Source of the DNA: P52-10 sp041397365
GTDB lineage: Bacteria > Pseudomonadota > Alphaproteobacteria > Rhizobiales > Xanthobacteraceae
Length of the DNA: 64,000 nucleotides
Direction of reading: 5' to 3'
Assembly (NCBI GenBank): GCA_041397365.1
Contig: JAWKWT010000001.1
Location: forward strand, 248,001-312,000
Below, one piece after another: positions 35,507 through 44,433 of this stretch. A model generated the notes under the pieces. It had not been told where the DNA came from and did no database searches. It saw only the letters and a list, made by a program, of their open reading frames with translations. The number at the start of each line of letters is the position of its first letter. Positions within the stretch are counted from its first letter, which is position 1. The position numbers and the translations under genes are program-made.

Positions 35507-36628
35507 ATGCGCGTAAAAGCCGCGATTCTGGAAACGATGGGTGCGCCCGCGCCTTACGCCAAAAGCCGGCCGCTGACGATCCGCGAGGTCGAACTCGATC
35601 CGCCCGGCGCGGGCGAGGTGCTGGTGCAGATCAAGGCCGCCGGCCTCTGCCATTCCGACCTCTCCGTCATCAATGGCGACCGGCCGCGCGCGATGCCGAT
35701 GGCGCTCGGGCATGAAGCGTCGGGCATCGTCAAGGAGGTCGGCCCCGGCGTGACCTCGGTCGTTCCGGGCGATCACGTCGTGCTGGTGTTCGTGCCGAGC
35801 TGCGGCCATTGCGTGCCCTGCGCCACCGGCCGGCCGGCTTTGTGCGAGCCGGGCGCTGCGGCGAACGGTGCGGGCACGCTGCTCTCGGGCGAACGCCGCA
35901 TTCACGAGAACGGGCGCGACATCAATCACCATGTCGGAGTATCGGCCTTCGCCGAAGCCGCTGTCGTGTCGGAACGCTCGCTGGTGAAGATCGACAAGGC
36001 GCTCGCCTTCGACGAGGCGGCGCTGTTCGGCTGCGCGGTGCTCACCGGCATGGGCGCGGTCGTCAACACGGCGCAGGTGAAGGCCGGCGATTCGGTGGCG
36101 ATCGTCGGCATGGGCGGCGTCGGCTTCAGCGCGCTGTTGGCCGCCCGCGCCGCCGGCGCGCGCGAGATCATCGCCGTCGATCTGCTGCCCTCGAAGCTCG
36201 ACCGCGCCAGGCAACTCGGCGCGACCGCCACCTACAATGCGAGCGACGCAGATTGCGCCGACCGCATCAGACAAGCGCATCCGAACATCAATCATGCGAT
36301 CGAAACCGCGGGCTCGGCGCGCGCGCTCGAACTCGCCTACAAGATCACCGGACGCGGCGGCACCACGGTCACGGCCGGGCTCGCCAATCCCGCGCATGAG
36401 ATCAAGCTGCAACAGGTGAGCCTGGTCGCCGAGGAGCGCACGCTGAAAGGCTCCTATATCGGCAGTTGCGTGCCGCTGCGCGACATCCCGAACTATGTGG
36501 CGATGTATCGCGCGGGACGGCTGCCGATCGACAGCCTGCTGAGCGAGCGCGTCACGCTCGACGGACTGAACGAAGCGTTCGACCGCCTCGCCGAGGGACA
36601 GACGATCCGTCAGGTGCTGATGCTCTAA
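35507..36628 (+). CDS. Zinc-dependent alcohol dehydrogenase
   Basis: This 373-residue medium-chain dehydrogenase starts at the ATG at 35507 after GGAGGAAG. Catalytic zinc residues lie in AAGLCHSDLSVIN and ALGHEASGIVKEVG, and structural-zinc cysteines in CGHCVPCATGRPALC. The NAD(P)-binding motif is VAIVGMGGVGFSALLAARAAG. SERSLVKIDKALAFDEAALFGCAVLTGMG closely parallels the broken gene at 32848-33980, so the two are paralogues of the class III-like/FdhA-type group. The substrate is unknown. Confidence 0.92.
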   Translation: MRVKAAILETMGAPAPYAKSRPLTIREVELDPPGAGEVLVQIKAAGLCHSDLSVINGDRPRAMPMALGHEASGIVKEVGPGVTSVVPGDHVVLVFVPSCGHCVPCATGRPALCEPGAAANGAGTLLSGERRIHENGRDINHHVGVSAFAEAAVVSERSLVKIDKALAFDEAALFGCAVLTGMGAVVNTAQVKAGDSVAIVGMGGVGFSALLAARAAGAREIIAVDLLPSKLDRARQLGATATYNASDADCADRIRQAHPNINHAIETAGSARALELAYKITGRGGTTVTAGLANPAHEIKLQQVSLVAEERTLKGSYIGSCVPLRDIPNYVAMYRAGRLPIDSLLSERVTLDGLNEAFDRLAEGQTIRQVLML

Positions 36629-36644
36629 CGTTGCGGGGACCTCA

Positions 36645-38126
36645 ATGCGCAGAACCGTCAAACGGATCCTCGGCACGCTGCTGGTTCTGCTGGCTGCGCT
36701 CGTGGTTCTCGTCGGCGTGCTGCTTTTCAACATGCTGACCCATCGCTCCGTGCAGCTTGCGGTCACGGCGCAACCGCCTCTCGCCATCGAGGAGAACGCC
36801 GCCGCCGAACGGCTCGCGGCCGCCGTGCGCTTGCGCACGATCTCGAACGCCCTCAATCCCGCGCAGAACGCCGACGCCTTCTCAGCGCTGCATGCGCATC
36901 TGGCGGCGAGCTTTCCCGCGTTTCATGGCGTCGCCAAACGCGAGATCGTCGGCGGTCATGGCCTGCTCTACACCTGGGAGGGATCGGACGCGGCCGCCGC
37001 GCCGATCGCGCTGCTCGCGCATCAGGACGTGGTGCCGATCGCGCCCGGCACCGAGGGCGACTGGGCCGCGCCGCCCTTCGATGGCGTCATCAAGGACGGT
37101 TTCGTCTGGGGACGCGGCACCTGGGACGACAAGGGCAACCTGCTGTCGATCCTCGAAGCCGCGGAACTGCTGGCGCGCGACGGGTTCAAACCGAAGCGCA
37201 CGATCTATTTCGCCTTCGGCCATGACGAGGAGGTCGGCGGCCGGCGCGGCGCCAGGGCGATCGCGGCGCTGCTGGCCTCGCGCAACGTCAAACTCGATTT
37301 CGTCATCGACGAGGGTCTCGTCATCACCGACGGCATCCTGAAGGGATTGGCCAAGCCCGCCGCCTTGATCGGCATCGGCGAGAAAGGGTTCGCGACGCTG
37401 ACGCTCAATGTGGCGGCGACGCCCGGCCATTCCTCGCTGCCGCCGCGCGAAACCGCGATCGGCATGATGAGCGCGGCGCTGGCGCGGCTGGAGGATCATC
37501 GCCTGCCGGCCGACATACGCGGCATCGCGCGCAGCATGTTCGATACGCTGGCGCCGGAGATGAACGGCTTCAACCGGCTGGTGCTGTCGAATCTGTGGCT
37601 GTTCAAGCCGTTGCTCGTGCGCGAACTGGAGAAAGCGGCGGCGACGGATGCGACGATCCGCACCACCACGGCACTGACGATCTTCAACGCCGGCAATCAG
37701 GACAATGTGCTGCCGGGCCGCGCGGAAGCGACGGTGAATTTCCGCCTGCTGCCGGGCGACACGCAACAAAGCGTCACCGAGCATGTGCGGCGGACGATCG
37801 AAAACGACAGGATCAGCATCGCGCCAGGATCGTGGAATTCCGACCCGCCGCCGGTCAGCCCGACGACAGGCCCCGCCTACGGCACGCTCAACCGCACCAT
37901 CCGCGAGATTTTCCCGGAGGTGATCGTCGCGCCCGGATTGATGGTCGGCGCCACCGATTCACGACATTTCGCCGGCATCGCCACGAATGTGTTCCGCTTC
38001 TCGCCGGTGTATGCGAAGTCCGAGGACCTGTCGCGCTTCCACGGCACCAATGAGCGCCTCAGCGTCGAGAACTATGCCGACATGATCCGTTTCTACCACC
38101 GCCTGATGCAGAACTGCGCGGGCTGA
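36645..38126 (+). CDS. M20 family metallopeptidase (carboxypeptidase S-like)
   Basis: This 493-residue protein has one N-terminal membrane segment (LLVLLAALVVLVGVLLFNML) and an M20 dizinc catalytic domain facing outward. Metal residues appear in order: HQDVVP, WGRGTWDDKGN, GHDEEVGG, VIDEGLVI and ATDSRHFAGI. The dimerisation lid is inserted between (about 240-360), with AATPGHSSLPPRETAI at its start. Length and anchor match the Cps1-type vacuolar/periplasmic carboxypeptidases. It starts 16 bp after the alcohol dehydrogenase and may be co-transcribed. Confidence 0.88.
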   Translation: MRRTVKRILGTLLVLLAALVVLVGVLLFNMLTHRSVQLAVTAQPPLAIEENAAAERLAAAVRLRTISNALNPAQNADAFSALHAHLAASFPAFHGVAKREIVGGHGLLYTWEGSDAAAAPIALLAHQDVVPIAPGTEGDWAAPPFDGVIKDGFVWGRGTWDDKGNLLSILEAAELLARDGFKPKRTIYFAFGHDEEVGGRRGARAIAALLASRNVKLDFVIDEGLVITDGILKGLAKPAALIGIGEKGFATLTLNVAATPGHSSLPPRETAIGMMSAALARLEDHRLPADIRGIARSMFDTLAPEMNGFNRLVLSNLWLFKPLLVRELEKAAATDATIRTTTALTIFNAGNQDNVLPGRAEATVNFRLLPGDTQQSVTEHVRRTIENDRISIAPGSWNSDPPPVSPTTGPAYGTLNRTIREIFPEVIVAPGLMVGATDSRHFAGIATNVFRFSPVYAKSEDLSRFHGTNERLSVENYADMIRFYHRLMQNCAG

Positions 38127-38127
38127 A

Positions 38128-39012
38128 TCACACCTTCGGCGCGGGCAGTCCATGGATCGCGCAGGCCGCGCGGATCGTGTTGACGAGCAGGCAGGCCACC
38201 GTCATCTGGCCGACGCCGCCCGGCACCGGCGTAATCGCGCCCGCGACAGCCAACGCCTCGTCATAGGCGACGTCGCCGACCAGCCGGTCCTTGCCGTTCG
38301 CGCCGGGCACGCGGGTGATACCGACGTCGATCACCGTTGCGCCGGGCTTGATCCAGTCGCCGCGCACCATCTCCTTCTGCCCGACCGCGGCATAGATGAG
38401 ATCGGCGCGGCGGCAGAGTCCGGCCAGATCGCGCGTGCGCGACTGCGCGATCGTCACCGTCGCGTTTTCGTTCAGCAGCAATTGCGCCAGCGGCCGCCCG
38501 ACGAGGTTGGAGCGGCCGATCACCACCGCATCCATGCCCTGAAGCGAGGCGTGAACGCTCTTCGTCAGGATGATGCAGCCGAGCGGCGTGCAGGGCGTCA
38601 GCGCCGGCAGCCCGGTCGCAAGCCGTCCGGCATTGATCGGGTGCAGACCGTCGACATCCTTGGCCGGATCGATCGCCGCCACCACCCGCTGCGGATCGAG
38701 ATGCTTCGGCAGCGGCAATTGCACGAGGATGCCGTGCACCGCCGGATCGCGGTTGAGCCCCGCGACCACCGCCAGCACGTCCGCCTCCGAGGCGTCGCCC
38801 GGCAGCACATGCTCGAACGAGGCCATGCCGGCCGCGCGCGTCTGCTTGCCCTTGCTGCGGACATAGACCTCGCTGGCCGGATCGCTGCCCACCAGCACCA
38901 CCGCCAGGCCCGGCGTCAGCCCGTGGTCCTTCGAAAGCCGCGCGGCTTCGCTGGCGCAATCCTCGCGCAGGGCGGCGGCGATGGCCTTTCCGTCGATGAT
39001 GCTGGCCGACAT
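38128..39012 (-). CDS. folD: Methylenetetrahydrofolate dehydrogenase/cyclohydrolase FolD
   Basis: This bifunctional enzyme converts 5,10-methylene-THF to 10-formyl-THF in one-carbon metabolism. The 294 residues are standard. The catalytic lysine lies in YVRSKGKQTRAAG. HGILVQLPLPKHLD, PCTPLGCI, the NADP-site VIGRSNLVGRPLAQLLL and the C-terminal TPVPGGVGQMTVACLLVNT are invariant family blocks. It is followed upstream by DUF167 with a 3-bp gap, so these form one transcript. Confidence 0.97.
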   Translation of the reverse strand: MSASIIDGKAIAAALREDCASEAARLSKDHGLTPGLAVVLVGSDPASEVYVRSKGKQTRAAGMASFEHVLPGDASEADVLAVVAGLNRDPAVHGILVQLPLPKHLDPQRVVAAIDPAKDVDGLHPINAGRLATGLPALTPCTPLGCIILTKSVHASLQGMDAVVIGRSNLVGRPLAQLLLNENATVTIAQSRTRDLAGLCRRADLIYAAVGQKEMVRGDWIKPGATVIDVGITRVPGANGKDRLVGDVAYDEALAVAGAITPVPGGVGQMTVACLLVNTIRAACAIHGLPAPKV

Positions 39013-39015
39013 GCT

Positions 39016-39345
39016 TCAATCTCCTTCGGTCTGCGCCGCCGTCAGGCGTCGCAGCGCTTCGCCGAGCAGCCGGGGATCGCCGGCAACCGCGACCTGTTTC
39101 AATCGTGACGTGACGCCGGACAGGAGCCGAACGTCGCTTTTGCGGACCTTCAGCGCCTTCGCCAGCAATTCCGTCACCGCGCGGTTCGCCTCGCCGCCCT
39201 CGGCGATGGCGCGGACGCGGACCTTCATGACGCTGCGGCCGTCGGCGAGCGTCTCGATCCCGTCGATCTTGTCCATGCCCCCGCGCGGCGTCACCCGCAA
39301 GGCGATGCTGACGCCGTCGGCGCCATAGCGCCAAGGATCCTTCAA
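39016..39345 (-). CDS. DUF167 (YggU-like) family protein
   Basis: This 109-residue cytosolic protein has the DUF167 core: ALRVTPRGGMDKIDGIE, MKVRVRAIAEGGEANRAVTELLAKAL and VRKSDVRLLSGVTSRLKQV. Function is unknown. Its position between YggT and FolD is a known rhizobial and proteobacterial context. It starts at the ATG at 39345, 37 bp after the YggT stop. Confidence 0.9.
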   Translation of the reverse strand: MKDPWRYGADGVSIALRVTPRGGMDKIDGIETLADGRSVMKVRVRAIAEGGEANRAVTELLAKALKVRKSDVRLLSGVTSRLKQVAVAGDPRLLGEALRRLTAAQTEGD

Positions 39346-39382
39346 GGAAATTTCCCCGACTCCATGGCGTCCCGTCAGGCGA

Positions 39383-39673
39383 TCAGAACACGTTCGGATA
39401 GATGTAATAGCTGATGACCCGCTGGATCAGCATGATGAGCAGAATCAGGATCACCGGCGAAATGTCGAGCCCGCCCAGATTCGGCAGCAGCGAGCGGATC
39501 GGCCGCAGCGCCGGCTCCGTGATCCGGTAGAGGAACTCGGCCACGCCGGCGACGAACTGGTTGCGGGTGTTCACGACGTTGAAGGCGATCAGCCAGGACA
39601 GGATTGCGGAGGCAATCAGCAGCCAGACATACAGGTCCAGGGCGATCAGAATGATGTCGAGAATGGCGCGCAT
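39383..39673 (-). CDS. YggT family membrane protein
   Basis: This 96-residue protein has two long hydrophobic segments, IILIALDLYVWLLIASAILSW and ISPVILILLIMLIQRVI, linked by a loop with FLYRITEPALRPIRSLLPNLGG, the YggT repeat signature. The family is linked to osmotic tolerance and cell-division positioning in some bacteria. The ATG at 39673 is used. A TTG two codons upstream is unlikely. It heads the yggT-DUF167-folD transcript. Confidence 0.9.
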   Translation of the reverse strand: MRAILDIILIALDLYVWLLIASAILSWLIAFNVVNTRNQFVAGVAEFLYRITEPALRPIRSLLPNLGGLDISPVILILLIMLIQRVISYYIYPNVF

Positions 39674-39873
39674 GGACAAGTCGGCCTTCGGCTCGGAAAC
39701 GGATCAGGGAATTGCGGCCAAACTACCGGGTCGGCCGCGGCGTCACAAAGGGTTGCGCGGCGCAGGCGCGATAGATCGATTTGATGTCGCAAGGCTGCTT
39801 GACTTGCTCTCCGCTCCAACCGTAAAAGGCTGTGCTTTCGACGGCCGGTCGGATCGATCGGCCGGGTGCGGAA

Positions 39874-39949
<76 letters not shown>

Positions 39950-39988
39950 CCCACCTTCTTCACGTCGCAGGCTATTTCCCCGAAACGT

Positions 39989-40764
39989 TCAGCGCCGGCT
40001 CTGCACCCGCCCGACCAGCGAGACCACCAGTCCCCGCGGCACGAATCGCAGCATGAACGGGATCACCTTCATGCCGAGGCCCGGCAGCACCATCCGCTTG
40101 CCGGCCATCAGCCCGCGATAGCCGGCCAGCGCCACGGCGTCGGCCGAGATGTTCAAACCTTCGAATCGAAGCCCGGAACGATGCCGGCGCGCGCCTGGAA
40201 TTCGGTCGGCACCGGCCCCGGACATAGCGCGGTGACGCGGACGCCGCGCGGCGCCAGTTCGCAAAACAGCGCCTCGCTGAACGACAGCACATAGGCTTTG
40301 GTCGCGTAATACACCGCCATGCGCGGACCGGGGAGAAAACCGGCCAGCGACGCGACGTTGAGGATGCCGCCCTTGTGCCGCGCCAGACTGTCGGCGAAGC
40401 GCAGCGACAGGTCGGTCAGCGCCCGCACATTGACGTCGACCATCGACAATTGTTCGGTACGGTCCAGTTGCAGCCATTCGCCGAACAGGCCGAAGCCGGC
40501 ATTGTTGACGAGATATTCCGGCTCGACACCGGCGGCGGCGAGGGCTGCGGCGATATCGTCGCCCGCGTCGTACTTTTGCAGGTCGCAGACGATGACCAGC
40601 GGCTGCTCGCCGCCTGCCTTGACGATCTCCTGCGCCAGCGCCTCAAGCCGGTCCAGCCGGCGGGCGACAAGCGCGACGCGATGGCCATTGCGGGCGAAGA
40701 TTTTCGCCAGTTCCGAGCCGATACCCGCCGACGCCCCGGTGATCACCGCCACACGACCAGCCAT
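39989..40764 (-). CDS. Short-chain dehydrogenase/reductase, frameshifted near the C-terminus
   Basis: The main part starts MAGRVAVITGASAGIGSELA (TGxxxGIG cofactor motif), with LVNNAGFGLFG, the catalytic Ser in LNVASLAGFL and YYATKAYVLSF (YxxxK). The frame is lost near 40155-40165 at GFDSK. The shifted frame continues LNISADAVALAGYRGLMAGK and FVPRGLVVSLVGRVQSRR to the stop at 39989, as family members do. The complete product would be about 258 residues. The ATG at 40764 has GGAG 5 bp upstream. One indel accounts for the break. Confidence 0.85.
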
Positions 40765-40828
40765 CATCACTCCAACGCCAAGAATTCCAACGTCAATACC
40801 CCGCGACACGCCGGCGGGCCGATCGCCC

Positions 40829-41299
40829 TCAATCCGCCGCGCGCGGGCCGGACCGGCCGGCAACCCTGTTCTTCAAGGCAATCCGCTCGTTCGACGAAAT
40901 GCCCAGCAAATCCGCCGAACGCCAGACGACGCTTTCCTCGAACTCGCTGGCGTGGTGGTCCGCATAGACCAGTTCCCACATCATTTCCACAATGCGCGCG
41001 CGGCCCGGCTCGTCAACCGCCCGCATGATGAGGCTGGTGAAATGGTAGATGTCGACGGATTCGCCTTCGACACGGGTCGCGGTCGCGATCAGCTCGTCCA
41101 CCGCCGCATCGTCGAGATCGAACCGGGTCGCCAGCAGCGACCGCAATTTTTGCCGCTCGGCCTCGGTCGGCTCGCCGTCGATCGAGATCAGATGCACCAG
41201 CAACGCCGCCGCCGCCAGCCGGTAATCATTGTCGTCGAACCTGCGCGCAGTCGTCGCACCCGTGAAGTCGGCGATCATCCGACGAAGATTTTCAAGCAT
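40829..41299 (-). CDS. TerB-like (tellurite-resistance-type) helical protein
   Basis: This 156-residue protein starts at the ATG at 41299 (MLENLRRMIADFTG). It is all-helical in character, with the TerB signature LAAAALLVHLISIDGEPTEAE and two following helices, FHYxxLI-type DIYHFTSLIMRAVDEPG and VEMMWELVYADHHASEFEES. The aspartate in SIDGE and the DHHASEFEE acidic cluster are the TerB metal-binding sites. No other tellurite genes are present, so the role is unclear. Confidence 0.8.
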   Translation of the reverse strand: MLENLRRMIADFTGATTARRFDDNDYRLAAAALLVHLISIDGEPTEAERQKLRSLLATRFDLDDAAVDELIATATRVEGESVDIYHFTSLIMRAVDEPGRARIVEMMWELVYADHHASEFEESVVWRSADLLGISSNERIALKNRVAGRSGPRAAD

Positions 41300-41552
41300 G
41301 CACGCGCGCTCTGGTCCAATCCGGTCATCCGCCGCCGCGCCGGCGGCGCGCCGAAGGTCGATCGGCCCGCCATCGCGATGCCGGCCCACCTCAGGCCTTG
41401 TTATGAAATGGAATTGCCACACCCGCAAGACAGCCGCCCGTGACGGCCCCCTCAGGCTGGTGCGCGCGGGAGAGTGACATCCGTCACATTCTCCGGCGCG
41501 GGGGACCGATAGGGTCCGGCCATCGAATTCAAACACCCGGTTGGAGGCTCCC

Positions 41553-42383
41553 ATGAGGAAGCTCGTTCTCGTCGCCGCGATGCTGATGGCCAGCGCATCC
41601 GCCCATGCCGGCAGCAATTCCTATTCGTTCAATATCGAGGGCCACAAGGTTCGCGTGAGCGTGCCGCGCAACTGCACCTCGCTGTCCTGCATCTCGATCT
41701 CGGCCCCGAGCCTGGTCGACAAGTTCAAGACCAAGGACGAGGACGACGAGCCGGCCGCCAACTCCAAGCCAGCTCCGGCGACTGCCGCGCCCGCCTCGGC
41801 CGCCGCACCTGCCACTGCCCCTGCGCCGGCCGCGTCACCGGCCCCGGCGGCCGCAGCCCCCGCAGTTCAAGCGGCGACGCAGCCCGCACTGGAAGCGCCC
41901 GCCCCAGTCGCCTCCTCGAAGATCACGGTGATGCCGGCCCCCGCGACGGAAACCTATTCGACCAGCAGCACGGCTCCCGCGCCGGCCCCGGTCGCGGCGC
42001 CCGCTGCCCAGCCTGCGCCGGCAGTGGTCGCCTCGGCTCCCGCCACGTCATCTGCTCCGGCCCCGGCGGCCGCAGCCCCCGTCGCGACTACGCCGATCGG
42101 CCTATGGATGTCGGAAAAGAAGGAAGGCAAGATCCGCGTCGAGGATTGCAACGGCAATCTCTGCGGCTACGCGGTCGACGCCAAGACCGGCGCGAACGGC
42201 GCCAAGGTGCTCATCAACATGAAGCCGCGCGGCGACAAATGGACCGGCCGCATCCACGACACCCGCAGCGGCGGCACCTACGACTCCACCGTCGCGATGC
42301 GCGGCACCGACAAGCTCCGCGTTCAGGGCTGCGCCTTCGGCGGCATGTTCTGCGGCGGCGAGACCTGGACCCGCATCGAGTAA
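41553..42383 (+). CDS. Exported DUF2147 protein with Ala/Pro-rich linker
   Basis: This 276-residue protein starts at the ATG at 41553, 5-6 bp after TTGGAGG. It has a signal peptide (KLVLVAAMLMASASAHA-GS), a short N-terminal domain with a Cys pair (PRNCTSLSCISIS), and an alanine/proline linker of about 120 residues. A C-terminal DUF2147-type domain follows: IGLWMSEKKEGKIRVEDCNG, NLCGYAVDAKTG, IHDTRSGGTYDSTVAM, CAFGGMFCGGETW. It is probably periplasmic or outer-membrane associated. A strong terminator follows. Confidence 0.83.
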   Translation: MRKLVLVAAMLMASASAHAGSNSYSFNIEGHKVRVSVPRNCTSLSCISISAPSLVDKFKTKDEDDEPAANSKPAPATAAPASAAAPATAPAPAASPAPAAAAPAVQAATQPALEAPAPVASSKITVMPAPATETYSTSSTAPAPAPVAAPAAQPAPAVVASAPATSSAPAPAAAAPVATTPIGLWMSEKKEGKIRVEDCNGNLCGYAVDAKTGANGAKVLINMKPRGDKWTGRIHDTRSGGTYDSTVAMRGTDKLRVQGCAFGGMFCGGETWTRIE

Positions 42384-42459
42384 CGCCGCAGCTTCAATCC
42401 GTCTCCCACGTCAACCTGACTCTCACGTTCGTCCCCCAAACTTGCAATCTTGATCTTGC

Positions 42460-42492
42460 AGCCCCGCTTCGGCGGGGCTTCTTTTTGTTTTT
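42460..42492 (+). terminator. Intrinsic terminator after the DUF2147 gene
   Basis: The stem AGCCCCGC/GCGGGGCT has a TTCG tetraloop, followed by TCTTTTTGTTTTTT. It lies 77 bp after the stop codon and is the strongest terminator in the window. Confidence 0.93.
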
Positions 42493-42619
42493 TGCGCGCG
42501 GCGCGCCGATCATGTCCGAGGTTCAAGCGATCATCGATCAAACCACGCCATTGTGATGGCCCTCACAGTCCCCTCACACACGCCGTGAGACACTGCCTGC
42601 ATCAACCAAGGGGGCTCAC

Positions 42620-43003
42620 ATGACGACCACCGGCATCAATACCAGGATCACCACCAAGACATCCCTGTTCGTCGCGGCCAAGGCGCTCGCCTGCATCGCG
42701 TCGCTGCTCTGCACACCGGTTGCGGCCGCGGCCCTTCGACGGCGCATGGACCGTCAGCATCTCCACGAACAAGGGAAGCTGCGACAGCGGCAGCATCCCG
42801 ATCAAGGTGAGCGAGGGCCGCATCCAGTCCGGCCATCCTCGGTGGCGATCGCTGGAAGTGTGGCGCAGGGCGGCGTGCGCGTGACCGTTGGCGGCGGCGT
42901 CAAGAAGGCCAACGGATCGGTCGGCTGACCGGCAGCAGCGGCCTGGCACCTGGAGCGGCGGCGGCGGCATGTACCGGGCACCTGGGTCGCCGAACGCAAT
43001 TGA
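42620..43003 (+). pseudogene. Exported FDGxWxV-type protein, broken by several indels
   Basis: A signal-peptide region (KALACIASLLCTPVAAAA) precedes a frame break. The second frame reads FDGAWTVSISTNKGSCD and SGSIPIKVSEGRIQ. The first frame returns with VAIAGSVAQGGVRVTVGGGV. A further frame gives GRLTGSSG, and the end GTWVAERN lies in yet another. Together they match a common rhizobial exported family (FDGxWxV at the start, CxGxWxAER at the end). At least four indels of 1-2 bp within about 300 bp are needed to restore it. Confidence 0.65.
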
Positions 43004-43080
43004 ATCATGATTGCGCGGGACAGCTGATCGTTCAGCTCGACACGCCGCAGAACCGAACTGTGCTCGATCGCGGCGCGCGA

Positions 43081-44203
43081 TCAGAAATAGCTCTGCAACG
43101 CGCCGCGGCGGACGTCGAGCGTGGCGCAATGGAATGCGCCGCCGAACGCCGCATAATGCAGGAACTCGCACGGGATCGGCTCAAGGCCCCAATCCTTCAT
43201 CGCCTTCATCATGCGCTTGTGGTGCGGATCGACGATCACCCGCTTCTCGTCGATCATCAGAATGTTCATGCTGAGCCACTTGCCGCACATCGAAGTGATC
43301 TTCAGCATCCGGCTGTCGATCGGGTCCGGCTCCGGCGCGATCAGCACGTCCCACTTCTTCAGCAGCGATGCAGCCGCTCGACATCGATATATTCCGGATT
43401 GACGAGAACCTTGCCCGGCCCGGAGCGGCAGGATCGTCGTCGATATGCATCGGGTTCGGGCAGCGGCTTTCGATCTCGTGCACGCGATAGCCCTCGCTGA
43501 CGTTGGGCAAGCCATCTGTCGAGACGCCCATCAGGTTCGTGACATTGCTGCGTGACGAAGATATCGCGGCCGCATCGGAAGAAACTACGCGTCGAACACC
43601 GGCTCGAACTCGGTGAGGATGTAATTGATCGCCCGCCCTTCTCCGGCAGCTGAAGTTCGGATCGAACAGCTCCGTCGGTCAGCTCCGGCTTCGGCGCGGA
43701 CGTCCGCGCGCGCCGCGGCGGAAATAGTCCTTCGATCGTGCGGTAGGAATGCGTCTCGGAAATAGCGGCACGCATGCTTCATCGGCGTTTCGAGGGATCT
43801 CGCTTCCGATCACCAGCATGCTGTCGCGCGGGCAGGAATTGCAGAAGCTACGCGAGGACCAGTCCGGCGTCGAAAACTTGTTCTTGTGGTGATAGGCGTC
43901 CGGCCGCGTGACGGTGATGCCGAGCGATTCGAGCAGCCTGACGAAACCGTCCAGCTCGCGCTGCGCCGGCTCTATCATGAAGCTCGGGAAACGGAAGCCG
44001 GCGGCCAGCGCCTGCGCGCGCGCCGCCATGCCGGGGATGTTGCAGGTCACGACCGGATGATCGGAAGGAATCGTCGAGCCTTCCAGCCGGCCGACGATGA
44101 TTTCCTCCAAAGGATCCCATTCATTGTGGGAGTTCACGGGAGAGGCGGCGGCTTCGGACACTGGCGGCTGGGCAGCCGAATCCATTCGCGTCTGCAATTG
44201 CAT
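43081..44203 (-). pseudogene. Glycine amidinotransferase-like enzyme, broken by many indels
   Basis: The N-terminal part (from the ATG at 44203) reads NSHNEWDPLEEIIVGRLEG, the family opening. Scattered frames between about 43360 and 43780 give MKHACRYF, KDYFRRGA, LTEFEPVFDA, RCGRDIFVTQ, GEGYRVHEIESR-like sequence with CPNPMHID, and NPEYIDVERL. The last 260 bp are intact: DVLIAPEPDPID, CGKWLSMNILMIDEKRVI, FGGAFHCATLDVRR with the catalytic-cysteine region, and LQSYF. These are hallmarks of arginine:glycine-type amidinotransferases, which transfer the amidino group of arginine. Both insertions and deletions of 1-2 bp occur. Confidence 0.8.
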
Positions 44204-44360
44204 GGGGTCAACTCCCGGAAAGCGCCGCTCGCCGATGTGCGGCGGCTTACGACAAGTTATTGAATCAGAACGTCTTTGCCGCCTGTGTTTCGAAACTCCG
44301 CGCGCGAGTCAACCCGTCAGGCCGGCTTCCTGCGGCCGCGCGCTCAAAAATACTTGAACG

Positions 44361-44396
44361 AAAAAAGACGGACGGCGCTCTCGCGCCATCCGCCTC
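44361..44396 (-). terminator. Intrinsic terminator after the hydrolase/monooxygenase pair
   Basis: On the minus strand GGATGGCGC, loop GAGA, GCGCCGTCC is followed by GTCTTTTTT. It lies about 38 bp downstream of the alpha/beta hydrolase stop at 44434. Confidence 0.75.
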
Positions 44397-44433
44397 GTTT
44401 GCGTATCCGAACCCGCGCCGTGGAGCCGGTCGA

